Below are positions 14,794-22,753 of a stretch of 64,000 nt of DNA, in pieces; position 1 is the first letter of the stretch, and the number at the start of each line of letters is the position of its first letter. The notes under the pieces are model-generated. The model had not been told where the DNA came from, did not search any database, and worked only from the letters and a program-made list of their open reading frames with translations. The translations under genes were made by a program, and so were the position numbers. Source of the DNA: JAICYJ01 sp963797565 (GTDB taxonomy: Bacteria; Actinomycetota; Thermoleophilia; Gaiellales; JAICJC01); the NCBI GenBank assembly GCA_963797565.1, contig CAWCPM010000002.1:62001-126000 (forward strand). The letters are read 5' to 3'.

Positions 14794-17700
14794 GCCGTCT
14801 CGAGCGCCGCCCGGTGCAGCTCCGAGTCGTCCGGCATCCGCCGCGACAGCACCTGCGACTCTCCGTCGCCGGCCATGCTCACGCCGTACAGCACGTCGGC
14901 CACCTCCATGGTGCGCCGCTGGTGCGTGATCACGATGAACTGTGCCTTGTCCTGGTAGGTGCGCAGCAGGGTCAGGAAGCGATCGATGTTGGCGTCATCG
15001 AGCGCCGCCTCCACCTCGTCCAGCAGGTAGAAGGGCGACGGCTTGGTGAGCAGCAGCGAGAACAGGAACGCGATCGCGGTCAGCGACTTCTCGCCGCCCG
15101 ACAGCAGCGACAACGACTCGATCCGCTTTCCGGCCGGCCGCACGATCAGCTCGATGCCGGGCTCGGCCTCGGGCGGCGGCTCGTCGCCGGCCTCCTCCCC
15201 CTCGGCCGGAGGCGGCGGCGGCTCCGACTCGGTCAGGCGCAGCCGTCCCCGCCCGCCCGGGAACAGCGTCTCGATCACCTCGGCGAAGTTCCGGGCGACC
15301 GCGTCGAAGGTGGCCGCGAAGCGCTCGTCGATCGTGCGCGTCAGGTCCCGGATCAGCGCCCGCAGCTCCTTCAGCGAGCGCTCGAGGTCGTCGCACTGGG
15401 CGGTGAGATCCTCGGCCCGCTGCTTCTCCTGCTCGTACTCCTCCTGGGCCAGCGGGTTGACCGCGCCGAGGCTCTCGCGCCGGCGCTCGAGCCGCTCCAA
15501 CCGCGCCGCCTGGGCGGCCGCCTCGTCCACCTCCAGCGGCCGCTCCGCGTCGACCAGCTCGATCCCGTGCTCGGCCGCCAGCTGGCCGCGGCGCCGGTCG
15601 ATCTCGGCCACCCGCTCATCGCAGCGCGCCAGCGCGATCTCGATCTCGGTGACGGCGCCGGTCGTCTCCCGCGCCCGCGCATCGACCGCGGCCTGATCGC
15701 TGCCGCACGCCTGCAGCTCGGTCGCCAGCGCCCCGGCCCGCTGCTCGATCGCGTCGATCCCCGCGCGCGCCGGTGCCGCCAGCGCCAGCACCCGCTGGGC
15801 GCAGCCCTGCAGCGCCTCGATCACGCGCTGGCCGAGCGGCGCGATGTCCTCGGCCTGCGCCGCACCCTGCTCGAGCCGGTCGGCCTGCAGCAGCCGCCGC
15901 TCGGTATCGGCGCGGGCTCGCTCCGCGTCGGCCCGGTATCGCTCCACGCGCTCGTGGATGGCCGCCAGCCGTGCCGCCGACGCGGCGGCCTGGTCGGCCA
16001 GCCTGCGACGGGTCGCGTCCAGCGATGCGTGCCGCTCGTCCGCCTCGGTGGCAGCGGCCCGCCGCTCGGCCACCACCGCTTCGAAACCCTTGCTGGAGGC
16101 ACGCAGCTCGGCCAGCCTCGCCGCCTCCGACTCGAGGTCGCGCTCCGCCAGGTCGCGCGACGCGTCGCAGCGTGCCAGCTCGTCTGCCAGCTGATCGCGG
16201 CGCGCCGCGGCCGAGCGCTGCGACTGGGCCAGCGCCGTCTCGGCCTGCCGCGCCTCCGCCAGCGCCGCCCGCACTCCCGCCTCGCCGGCCAGCGCCTCGT
16301 CCAGACGCGCCGCCGTCTGCACCGCGGCAGCGGCCGTGCCCTCACGCTCGCCGGCCAGCCCCGGCAGCGAGTCCCGCAGCCGGTCGCGCTCGGCCCGCGC
16401 CGCCAGCCATGCCGCCTCGGCGGCGTCGGCGGTGCGCCACAGCTCGCCCCGCTCGGCGTCGATGCCCGTGCCGTCGACCGTGACGGCCACGCCGGACGTG
16501 ACCGCCGTGAGGTCGTCGACCAGCCGGATGCCCTCGATCAACGGCGCCAGCGATGCGTCGTGCACGGTGCAGACCTCGGTCAGCGGGCGCCCGGCGCTGC
16601 CGGAGGCATGTGCCCCGACCTGCCCTGCCAGCACGATCGCGAGCTCGCCTTCGGCCGCGCCGATCATGTCGATGGCGTCGTCGATCCGCTCGGCCACGAC
16701 CGCGCCCGCCCGCCAGCCCAGCGCGGCCGCGACCGCTCGCTCGAACCCGGGAGCCGCCTCCACGCCCTCCACCACCAGCCGTGCGCCGCCCTCCTGGAGT
16801 GCTCGCGCCGACGCGGACAGGCCCTCGCCACGCTGCACCGCCGCCTCCAGCGCCTGCAGCCGGGCTCCGGCCAGCTGCTCGGCGTCGGCCGCGGCGGCGG
16901 CCGTGGTGCGCGCGGCCCGGTCGGCCTCGCGGGCGGCCTCGACGTCGGCCTCCAGCGACTGCGCGCCGCCCTCGGCCTCGACCAGCGCCAGGCGCGCGGC
17001 CTCGAGCCGGCCGGCCAGCGTCACGGCCTCGGCGTCGGCCTCATGCAGCTGTTCGGTGGTTTCGGCCGACTGGGCATTCAGTGCCACATGCCGCTCGGTC
17101 AGCTCCGCGGCCCGGGCGGTCGTCGCCTCCAGCTCGCGGCGGACGTTTGCCGCCTGGCCCTCGGCGTCGGCGTGGGTACGCCGTGCGCCCAGCGCGCTGG
17201 ACAGCGCCGCCTCGGCCTGCGCGGCGGCGTCCTCAGCCGCCTGCACGTCACCCTGCCCGATGCCTGCCGCCTCGGATTCGAGCTCGGCGGCGCTCGCGTC
17301 GGCTGCGACGGCGTCATCCTGCGAGCGCCCCGCGAGCCGGCGCAGCTCCTCGGCCTCGATCCGGCGCCGCCCAGAGCCACGCTCCAGCCGCGCCATGGAC
17401 GCCGCCATCCGCCCGGCCTCGGCCACGAACCGCTCGCCCGCCGACTCGTAGGCGTAGAAGGCGCGGGTCGCCCGCTCCTGCTCGGCTGACAGCCCGGCCA
17501 GCTCGCTCTGCGCCCTGTCGCGGCGCGCTGCGATCGCCGCCGCCGCCTGCTCGACCTCGGTCTGGCCGGCCACGGCGCCGCCCAGCCGGCCGCGCAGGTC
17601 GTCGACCCGCACCCGTTCGCCCAGCAGCTCCGACGACAGCAGCGCCATCCGCCCCTGCGCGATCTCGGCGCCCAGCTTCGCCGCTCGCTCGGCGGCCGTG

Positions 17701-18326
17701 GCCTGCATCGACAGCGGCCGCAGCCGGGCGCGCACCTCGCGCTCCAGGTCGCGGGCGCGCTCCAGCTCCGCCTCGACGCGGGACAGCTTGGCCTCGGCCC
17801 GGGTGCGGCGGCGCTGGTACTTGCCCAGTCCCGCCGCCTCCTCCACGAACCGCCGGCGCTCGTGGGGCTTGGACAGCAGGATCTCCTCCACCTTGCCCTG
17901 GCCGATCACGGAGTGCATCTCGCGGCCGAGGCCGGTGTCGGACAGGAGCTCCATCACGTCCAGCCGCCGCACCTTGGCCCGGTTCAGGTAGTACTCGCTC
18001 TCGCCGTCGCGGTAGAGCCGCCGCATCACCGACACCTCGTTGAACTCGATCGGCAGCGTGCCGCACTCGTTGTCGAGCACCAGCTCGACCTCGCAGACGC
18101 CGGCCGCCTGGCGCACGTCGGATCCACCGAACAGCACGTCCTGTCCGGTCGGGGCTCGCAGCTGGGCCGGCGACTGCACGGCCATCGCCCACTGCAGGGC
18201 GTCGGCGATGTTGGACTTGCCGCTGCCGTTGGGCCCGACCACCACGGCGATTCCCTGGTCGAAGCTGAGCTCGACGTTCTGGGCGAACGACTTGAAGCCC
18301 CGCATGCGCACCGTCTTCAGATACAT
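14790..18326 (-). CDS. smc: chromosome segregation protein SMC
   Basis: 1178 residues, normal length. Walker A GPNGSGKSN (31-39) at the N-terminus; two long alanine/glutamate-rich coiled coils flank the hinge (around GVEAAPGFERAVAAALGW and GIRLVDDLTAV); the C-terminal head has LSGGEKSLTAIAF (about 1076) and FYLLDEVEAALDDAN. A proline/glutamate insert (PPPPAEGEEAGDEPPPEAE) sits in the C-terminal head. With ScpA and ScpB, encoded near 49-50 kb, it forms condensin. The start is fixed by MYLKTVRMRGFKSF. Confidence 0.96.
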   Translation of the reverse strand: MYLKTVRMRGFKSFAQNVELSFDQGIAVVVGPNGSGKSNIADALQWAMAVQSPAQLRAPTGQDVLFGGSDVRQAAGVCEVELVLDNECGTLPIEFNEVSVMRRLYRDGESEYYLNRAKVRRLDVMELLSDTGLGREMHSVIGQGKVEEILLSKPHERRRFVEEAAGLGKYQRRRTRAEAKLSRVEAELERARDLEREVRARLRPLSMQATAAERAAKLGAEIAQGRMALLSSELLGERVRVDDLRGRLGGAVAGQTEVEQAAAAIAARRDRAQSELAGLSAEQERATRAFYAYESAGERFVAEAGRMAASMARLERGSGRRRIEAEELRRLAGRSQDDAVAADASAAELESEAAGIGQGDVQAAEDAAAQAEAALSSALGARRTHADAEGQAANVRRELEATTARAAELTERHVALNAQSAETTEQLHEADAEAVTLAGRLEAARLALVEAEGGAQSLEADVEAAREADRAARTTAAAAADAEQLAGARLQALEAAVQRGEGLSASARALQEGGARLVVEGVEAAPGFERAVAAALGWRAGAVVAERIDDAIDMIGAAEGELAIVLAGQVGAHASGSAGRPLTEVCTVHDASLAPLIEGIRLVDDLTAVTSGVAVTVDGTGIDAERGELWRTADAAEAAWLAARAERDRLRDSLPGLAGEREGTAAAAVQTAARLDEALAGEAGVRAALAEARQAETALAQSQRSAAARRDQLADELARCDASRDLAERDLESEAARLAELRASSKGFEAVVAERRAAATEADERHASLDATRRRLADQAAASAARLAAIHERVERYRADAERARADTERRLLQADRLEQGAAQAEDIAPLGQRVIEALQGCAQRVLALAAPARAGIDAIEQRAGALATELQACGSDQAAVDARARETTGAVTEIEIALARCDERVAEIDRRRGQLAAEHGIELVDAERPLEVDEAAAQAARLERLERRRESLGAVNPLAQEEYEQEKQRAEDLTAQCDDLERSLKELRALIRDLTRTIDERFAATFDAVARNFAEVIETLFPGGRGRLRLTESEPPPPPAEGEEAGDEPPPEAEPGIELIVRPAGKRIESLSLLSGGEKSLTAIAFLFSLLLTKPSPFYLLDEVEAALDDANIDRFLTLLRTYQDKAQFIVITHQRRTMEVADVLYGVSMAGDGESQVLSRRMPDDSELHRAALETA

Positions 18327-18340
18327 CGCGCTCCCGATCG

Positions 18341-18994
18341 TTACTCGCCGGCCCGGGCGATCTGCTCCAGCGCCTCCCGTGCCGCTTCCTGCTCGGACGC
18401 CTTCTTGCTGCCACCCGAGCCCCTGCCGAGCTCGGCCCCCTCCACGAGCGCGACGCTGGTGAAGCGACGGTCGTGGTCGGGACCGCTTGTCTCGACCAGC
18501 GCATAGGTTACAGACCCCCCCTGACGTGCCAGCTCCTCCTGCAGCACGGTCTTGTGATCGACGTGCTGGTCGAGCGCGTAGGAGACCCGCCCCGCGAACG
18601 CCTCCACGACGGCATCGGCCACGCCCTCCAGGCCCACCTCGAGGAAGCATGCGCCGATGCCGGCCTCGACCACCTCGGCGATGACCGTGTCCGACGCCGC
18701 CAGGGCGGCGGCGTCGGACGGCGAGCCCGCCGCCTCGCGCAGGAACAGCTCGTCAAGGCCGATCTGGCGGCCGACGGCGGCGCAGCTGGCGCGCGACACC
18801 ACGTGCGCGCGCATCCGCGCCAGCTCGCCCTCCGGCCGGTCTGGGAACCGCTCGTACAGGTGCCGCGTGATCGCCAGACCCAGCACGCTGTCGCCAAGGA
18901 ACTCCAGCCGCTCGTAGGAGTGGCCGCGTTCGGCCACCCACGACGAGTGGGCGAAGACCGACCGCCGCCGCTCCGGCGGCAGCGTCTCGATCAT
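18341..18994 (-). CDS. rnc: ribonuclease III
   Basis: 217 residues from ATG 18994. The signature YERLEFLGDSVLGLAI provides the catalytic E31 and D35; HKTVLQEELARQG opens the C-terminal double-stranded RNA-binding domain, ending with GGSKKASEQEAAREALEQI. It processes rRNA and other duplex RNAs. It lies 28 nt after acpP and 14 nt before smc; the fpg gene often found between rnc and smc in Actinomycetota is absent. Confidence 0.94.
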   Translation of the reverse strand: MIETLPPERRRSVFAHSSWVAERGHSYERLEFLGDSVLGLAITRHLYERFPDRPEGELARMRAHVVSRASCAAVGRQIGLDELFLREAAGSPSDAAALAASDTVIAEVVEAGIGACFLEVGLEGVADAVVEAFAGRVSYALDQHVDHKTVLQEELARQGGSVTYALVETSGPDHDRRFTSVALVEGAELGRGSGGSKKASEQEAAREALEQIARAGE

Positions 18995-19022
18995 CTGCCT
19001 CAGCCCGCTCCCGTGCGGTTGC

Positions 19023-19262
19023 TCAGGCGTGTGAGGTGACGTAATCGACCGCCTGGCCGACCGTCTCGATCTTCTGAGCATCCTCGTCAGAGATCTTCAC
19101 ACCAAACTGATCCTCGAGCTCCATGATCAGCTCCACCAGGTCGAGGGAGTCGGCGTCAAGGTCGCCCTGGAACGACGCGGCCTCAGTCACCTGACCCTCG
19201 TCCACACCGAGCTGCTCCACCAGAATTCCCCGGACCCGCTCAAGCGCCTCGTCACGATTCAT
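19023..19262 (-). CDS. acpP: acyl carrier protein
   Basis: 79 residues, acidic, with LDADSLDLVELIMELE: S39 is the 4'-phosphopantetheine attachment site. It carries growing acyl chains in fatty acid synthesis and donates them to PlsX. ATG overlaps the plsX stop as ATGA, so carrier and acyltransferase are coupled. Confidence 0.95.
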   Translation of the reverse strand: MNRDEALERVRGILVEQLGVDEGQVTEAASFQGDLDADSLDLVELIMELEDQFGVKISDEDAQKIETVGQAVDYVTSHA

Positions 19263-20335
19263 GTTGCAGTCTCTCCCGTCTCCGACTCCCGAACCTGCGT
19301 GACTGTATTGGCAGGATCGCCGTCCTGCAAGTGGGATCCCGGATCGGCGCCGCCGACGCGCTGCGCCATCCTGTCCACGATTCCGTGCTCGGCGCCTCTC
19401 GCAGCCACCAGCACGGCGTTGCGGATCGCCCGCCGGCTGCTGTTCCCGTGGGCGATCACGGTGATGCCGCGGACGCCCAGCAGGTAGGCGCCGCCGTAGG
19501 TCTCGGGGTCGATGCGGTCGCGCATGCCCTGCAGTGCCGGCAGCAGCAGCAGCGCGCCCAGCTTGGCCCGGCGGCTGGAGCGGGCGGCGTCGCGCAGCTC
19601 GCGCATCATCATCACGCCGGCGCCCTCCAGGCCCTTCAGCAGCACGTTCCCGGCGAAGCCGTCGGCCACCAGCACCTGGAACCGGCCGGACAGGGCGTCG
19701 CGGCCCTCGCAGTTCCCGCCGAAGTTGAGCCCCGATCCGCTCAGCAGGGCGTGGGCCTCGACCACCTCGGGAGTGCCCTTGGACGACTCCTCGCCGACCG
19801 ACAGCAGCCCCACGCACGGGTTCTCGATGCCCAGCACCTCCTCGGCGAAGATGGCGCCCATCATGCCGAACTGCAGCAGGTTGTCGGGCCGCGACTCGGA
19901 GTTGGCGCCGGCGTCGATCAGCACGCAGGGCTGGTCGCGGGCCGGCAGCGGCACGGCGATCCCGGGCCGGTGCACGCCCTTCACGCGCCCCATCGTCAGC
20001 AGCGAGGCGGCCAGCATGGCGCCGGTGGAGCCGGCCGAGATCGCGCCGGCCGCGCGGCCCTCGCGCACCATCCGGCAGGCGGTCACCATCGACGACCCCG
20101 GCTTGGCACGGACGGCTGCGGCCGGCTCGTCGTTGTAGTCGATCACGTCGGGCGCGTCCACGATCTCGAGGTCGGGGTCGCCACCCAGCGCGTCGAGCTC
20201 GCTCTGCAGCTCGTCGGCGCGGCCGCAGAGCAGCACGCCGATGCCGTCGCCCACCGCTTCACGCGCTCCGGCCACCAGCTCGGCCGGCCCGCGGTCACCC
20301 CCCATCGCATCGAGCGCGATGGTCACCTCGGCCAT
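19259..20335 (-). CDS. plsX: phosphate acyltransferase PlsX
   Basis: 358 residues. Begins TIALDAMGGDRGPAELV and contains GAISAGSTGAMLAASLL, LIDAGANSESRPDNLLQFG, and DGFAGNVLLKGLEG, all PlsX hallmarks. It makes acyl-phosphate from acyl-ACP, the donor for glycerol-3-phosphate acylation. In the same window are fakA/degV, which feed acyl-phosphate from exogenous fatty acids, and plsC for the second acylation. Confidence 0.95.
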   Translation of the reverse strand: MAEVTIALDAMGGDRGPAELVAGAREAVGDGIGVLLCGRADELQSELDALGGDPDLEIVDAPDVIDYNDEPAAAVRAKPGSSMVTACRMVREGRAAGAISAGSTGAMLAASLLTMGRVKGVHRPGIAVPLPARDQPCVLIDAGANSESRPDNLLQFGMMGAIFAEEVLGIENPCVGLLSVGEESSKGTPEVVEAHALLSGSGLNFGGNCEGRDALSGRFQVLVADGFAGNVLLKGLEGAGVMMMRELRDAARSSRRAKLGALLLLPALQGMRDRIDPETYGGAYLLGVRGITVIAHGNSSRRAIRNAVLVAARGAEHGIVDRMAQRVGGADPGSHLQDGDPANTVTQVRESETGETAT

Positions 20336-20350
20336 CGAGCTAGCGCTCCA

Positions 20351-20545
20351 CTACGCGCCCGGCGCGGCTTCCGTCAGCGGCTCCACCTCGCGCCCGCGGT
20401 ACTGGCCGCAGTTCCCGCAGACGTGATGCGGGCGCACCGGATGGTGGCAGTGCGGGCAGACGCTCAGCGAGGGCGGCGAGATCGAGTGCGTGGCGCGCCG
20501 CTTGTCGCGGCGGGCCTTGGAGGTTTTCTTCTTGGGGACGGCCAT
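20351..20545 (-). CDS. rpmF: 50S ribosomal protein L32 (zinc-binding form)
   Basis: 64 residues. Starts MAVPKKKTSKARRDKRRATH and has CPHC (C30, C33) and CGNC (C43, C46), the zinc-binding C+ form. It lies 11 nt after the DUF177 gene, the widespread yceD-rpmF-plsX order. No Shine-Dalgarno sequence is visible before the ATG. Confidence 0.96.
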   Translation of the reverse strand: MAVPKKKTSKARRDKRRATHSISPPSLSVCPHCHHPVRPHHVCGNCGQYRGREVEPLTEAAPGA

Positions 20546-20556
20546 GGGCCGCTGAT

Positions 20557-21057
20557 TTATAGCAGGTCACCGAGCTTCGCCCAGCGGGTATCCAGCTCCG
20601 GTTCGCCGCAGTCGTGGGGCACATCCGGCTCCAGCCGAACGCCGCAGCGCGGACACAAACCGGCGCAGTCGGGACGGTCGAGAATCTTGTCCGGCAGCGC
20701 GAACACCAGCGCGTCGCGCACCCAGCGCTCGATGTCCAGCTGGTCGCCGTCGATGTAGTCGCAGCGCAGCTCCGGGTCGGACTCGTTGGGGTCGGTGGAG
20801 TGGTACTCCGACGAGCGCACGTTGAGGTCGAGCTGGGCCGGCTCCAGGCAGCGGAAGCAGGGTCCCTCGACATGCGCCGAGAAGGCCAGCTTCAGGTACA
20901 GCCCGCCGGAGGCGGCCTGCAGGTCGAGCCGCGTCTCCAGCTCGGCCGGCGTCACGGTGTACTCCTGGCCCGCGATCGTCAGCGGCCCCACCGCCACGCG
21001 CGGCCGCTCGTGCCGGACATCGCCCGGCCCGAGCCGCATGCTGCGCAGATCAATCAT
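20557..21057 (-). CDS. DUF177 (YceD) family protein
   Basis: 166 residues. The central segment GPCFRCLEPAQLDLNV (C67, C70) is the YceD signature; more cysteines follow at CAGLCPRCGV (C131, C135, C138) and C150. YceD homologues act in 23S rRNA or 50S accumulation and always flank rpmF. The ATG overlaps by one base (TAATG) the stop of a 48-residue ORF that lies inside an inverted-repeat element, so that element sits directly at its translation start. Confidence 0.92.
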   Translation of the reverse strand: MIDLRSMRLGPGDVRHERPRVAVGPLTIAGQEYTVTPAELETRLDLQAASGGLYLKLAFSAHVEGPCFRCLEPAQLDLNVRSSEYHSTDPNESDPELRCDYIDGDQLDIERWVRDALVFALPDKILDRPDCAGLCPRCGVRLEPDVPHDCGEPELDTRWAKLGDLL

Positions 21058-21203
21058 TAGATGACTGACCGATATCTCTCGCGAGCCTGCCGCTGCGAGA
21101 GGTCGTAGTAGTCGCGACGTCCAGGTCGCGCATCGATGCGCTCCCTGCTCGCATCTGCGAGATCGTCGCCTTCCAGGACACCACGGAGATACCGATCAAT
21201 CAT
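21057..21203 (-). CDS. 48-residue ORF inside an inverted-repeat element
   Basis: ATG 21203 lies 5 nt after the SepIVA-like stop, and the TAA overlaps the DUF177 ATG. The product (MIDRYLRGVLEGDD... ending ARERYRSVI) is charged, soluble and without cysteines; no family recognised. Codon choice is unlike the neighbours (GAT, CGT, GGT, CCT, AGA), suggesting foreign origin. Both ends of the ORF are made of the element's inverted-repeat arms, so the ORF may be a way for the element to stay harmless within an operon rather than a conserved gene. Confidence 0.45.
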   Translation of the reverse strand: MIDRYLRGVLEGDDLADASRERIDARPGRRDYYDLSQRQARERYRSVI

Positions 21204-21207
21204 CTAA
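21057..21207. repeat. 151-bp element bounded by 22-bp inverted repeats
   Basis: The arms are 21057-21078 (plus strand, TTAGATGACTGACCGATATC...) and 21186-21207 (minus strand, TTAGATGATTGATCGGTATC...); they match at 19 of 22 positions. The interior holds the 14-bp palindrome GCGCATCGATGCGC and the hairpin CTCTCGC...GCGAGAG. ATGATTGATC occurs at the left arm and again at the DUF177 start, which could be a target duplication. Confidence 0.6.
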
Positions 21208-21208
21208 C

Positions 21209-21700
21209 TCAGTCAGAGGTATCGAAACCGGCCGTGCCCGGCCCCGTGCCCTCGCCGTCGCGCGACGCCAGCTGCTCACGCCCGCGCTGCACCGCCGCCA
21301 GGAACTTGCCCAGGTTGACCTCGAGGTTCTCGAGGATGCCGTCGGCGTAGTCCTCGGCGCCGAGGCGGGTCTCGCGCTCCTTGGCACGGGCCTGCTCCAC
21401 GAGCTCGTGGGCCTGCCGCTCGGCCAGCTTCACGACCTCCTGCTGCGACGCCTCGCGCTGCGCCTGGTCACGGGCCTCACCGATCAGGCGCTCGGCCTCG
21501 CGCTTGGCCTCGGCCAGCATCTCCTGCCGCTCCTTCACGATCCAGCGTGCCTGCTTGATCTCTTCGGGGATCGTCGAGCGCATCTGATCGATGATCTCGA
21601 ACAGCTCCTCGCGGTCGATCCGGACCTGGTCGGTCATCGGCACGTTCTTCGCGGTTGCCACGAGCTCATCAAGTTTGTCGATCAGAACCAATACGTCCAA
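21209..21700 (-). CDS. SepIVA/DivIVA-like coiled-coil protein
   Basis: 163 residues, almost wholly coiled coil (about 25-140; REELFEIIDQMRSTIPEEIKQARWIVKERQEM). In mycobacteria the equivalent gene next to DUF177 and rnc encodes SepIVA, a DivIVA-like factor that coordinates septation and polar growth, so a cell-envelope or division role is probable. Start is TTG 21700 with GAGGAG about 6 nt upstream, one of the few clear Shine-Dalgarno sites here. It is followed 5 nt later by the small element-borne ORF. Confidence 0.75.
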   Translation of the reverse strand: MDVLVLIDKLDELVATAKNVPMTDQVRIDREELFEIIDQMRSTIPEEIKQARWIVKERQEMLAEAKREAERLIGEARDQAQREASQQEVVKLAERQAHELVEQARAKERETRLGAEDYADGILENLEVNLGKFLAAVQRGREQLASRDGEGTGPGTAGFDTSD

Positions 21701-21720
21701 CGGTCTCTCCTCACAACGGG

Positions 21721-22218
21721 TCAGGTGTCCCCCGCCGCGTGCATCTCTGCGAGGCGGCGAGCGACCTGCTCGGGTACGTACTCTGCCACGGGGCCGCCGA
21801 ACGAGGCGATCTCACGCACACCCCGTGACGACAGGAAACTGTACTTGGGCGAGCTCATCATGTAGAGCGTTTCGATCTCGGGGCCCAGTCCGCGGTTGAG
21901 GTGGTTCATCTGGAACTCCCACTCGAAATCGCTGACGGCGCGCAGCCCCTTCACGATCACGCGGGCGCCGTGCTCGCGTGCGAAGTCGACCACCAGCGTC
22001 GCGAATCCGACCACCGACACGTTGTCGCGCCCGTCCAGCGACTGCTCGATGAAGCCGATCCGCTCCTCCAGCGAGAACATCGTCTGCTTGTGCCGCGGCG
22101 CCCGCACGACGCCCACCACCACCCGGTCGAACACCTCGGCGGCGCGCTCGATGATGTCGAGGTGGCCGGCGGTGACCGGGTCGTAGGTGCCGGGGCAGAC
22201 GGCCACCCGTTCAGTCAT
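21721..22218 (-). CDS. coaD: phosphopantetheine adenylyltransferase
   Basis: 165 residues. AVCPGTYDPVTAGHLDIIERA contains the T/HxGH nucleotidyl-transfer motif (TAGH, 16-19), and YMMSSPKYSFLSSRGVREIASFGG the C-terminal signature. It makes dephospho-CoA, linking CoA supply to the phosphopantetheine arm of AcpP encoded in the same series. Its start overlaps the rsmD end by 8 nt. Confidence 0.96.
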   Translation of the reverse strand: MTERVAVCPGTYDPVTAGHLDIIERAAEVFDRVVVGVVRAPRHKQTMFSLEERIGFIEQSLDGRDNVSVVGFATLVVDFAREHGARVIVKGLRAVSDFEWEFQMNHLNRGLGPEIETLYMMSSPKYSFLSSRGVREIASFGGPVAEYVPEQVARRLAEMHAAGDT

Positions 22219-22753
22219 GCAGGTACACCGTCAGCCGGGAGCCGCCCTGCACGCGGGTCGTGTCCATCCGGAGCGGCAGCTCCAGCGGCTGATGAGATGT
22301 CGGGCTCTCGATCACGGCGATCCCTCCGGGAACCAGCAGATGCGGCAGATGCAGGGAAAAGTCCTCTTGCAAGGCGGTCAGCATCCTATAAGGCGGGTCG
22401 AGCATGATCAACTCGTACCCGGTGCCGGCGCGGGCGTCTGCCGCCAGCCTGCGGCGGGCGTCCTGGCGCCGCACGACGGCGCGGTCGCCGTACCCGAGGC
22501 GCTCCACGTTCGCCCGCAGGGCGCGCAGCGCCGAGGCCGCCGTCTCGCAGAAGTCGGCCCGGGCGGCGCCGCGCGAGAGCGCCTCCAGCCCGAGCGCCCC
22601 GCTCCCGGCGAACGGATCCAGCACCCGCAGGCCTGACACGTCGCCCAGGATCGAGAACAGCGACTCGCGCAGCCGATCGGACGTGGGCCGGGTGCCCTGG
22701 CCGGCCGGGGCGTCGAGGCGCATGCCCTTGCGCTCGCCGGCCACGATCCTCAT
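22211..22753 (-). CDS. rsmD: 16S rRNA (guanine966-N2)-methyltransferase RsmD
   Basis: 180 residues. MRIVAGERKGMRLDAP and TRPTSDRLRESLFSIL are the RsmD N-terminal signature, the SAM motif is VLDPFAGSGALGLEAL, and the catalytic DPPY is at 119-122. The rsmD-coaD pair is conserved. It overlaps recG by 4 nt (ATGA). Confidence 0.95.
   Translation of the reverse strand: MRIVAGERKGMRLDAPAGQGTRPTSDRLRESLFSILGDVSGLRVLDPFAGSGALGLEALSRGAARADFCETAASALRALRANVERLGYGDRAVVRRQDARRRLAADARAGTGYELIMLDPPYRMLTALQEDFSLHLPHLLVPGGIAVIESPTSHQPLELPLRMDTTRVQGGSRLTVYLHD

Noticed and set aside
14229..17489. Plus-strand open frame of over 1000 codons
   Set aside because: Antisense to smc; composition is rich in arginine, glycine and histidine as expected for a shadow frame in GC-rich coding DNA, with no family motif. 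The same applies to other long plus-strand frames opposite dnaE, priA, ffh, recG and dprA.
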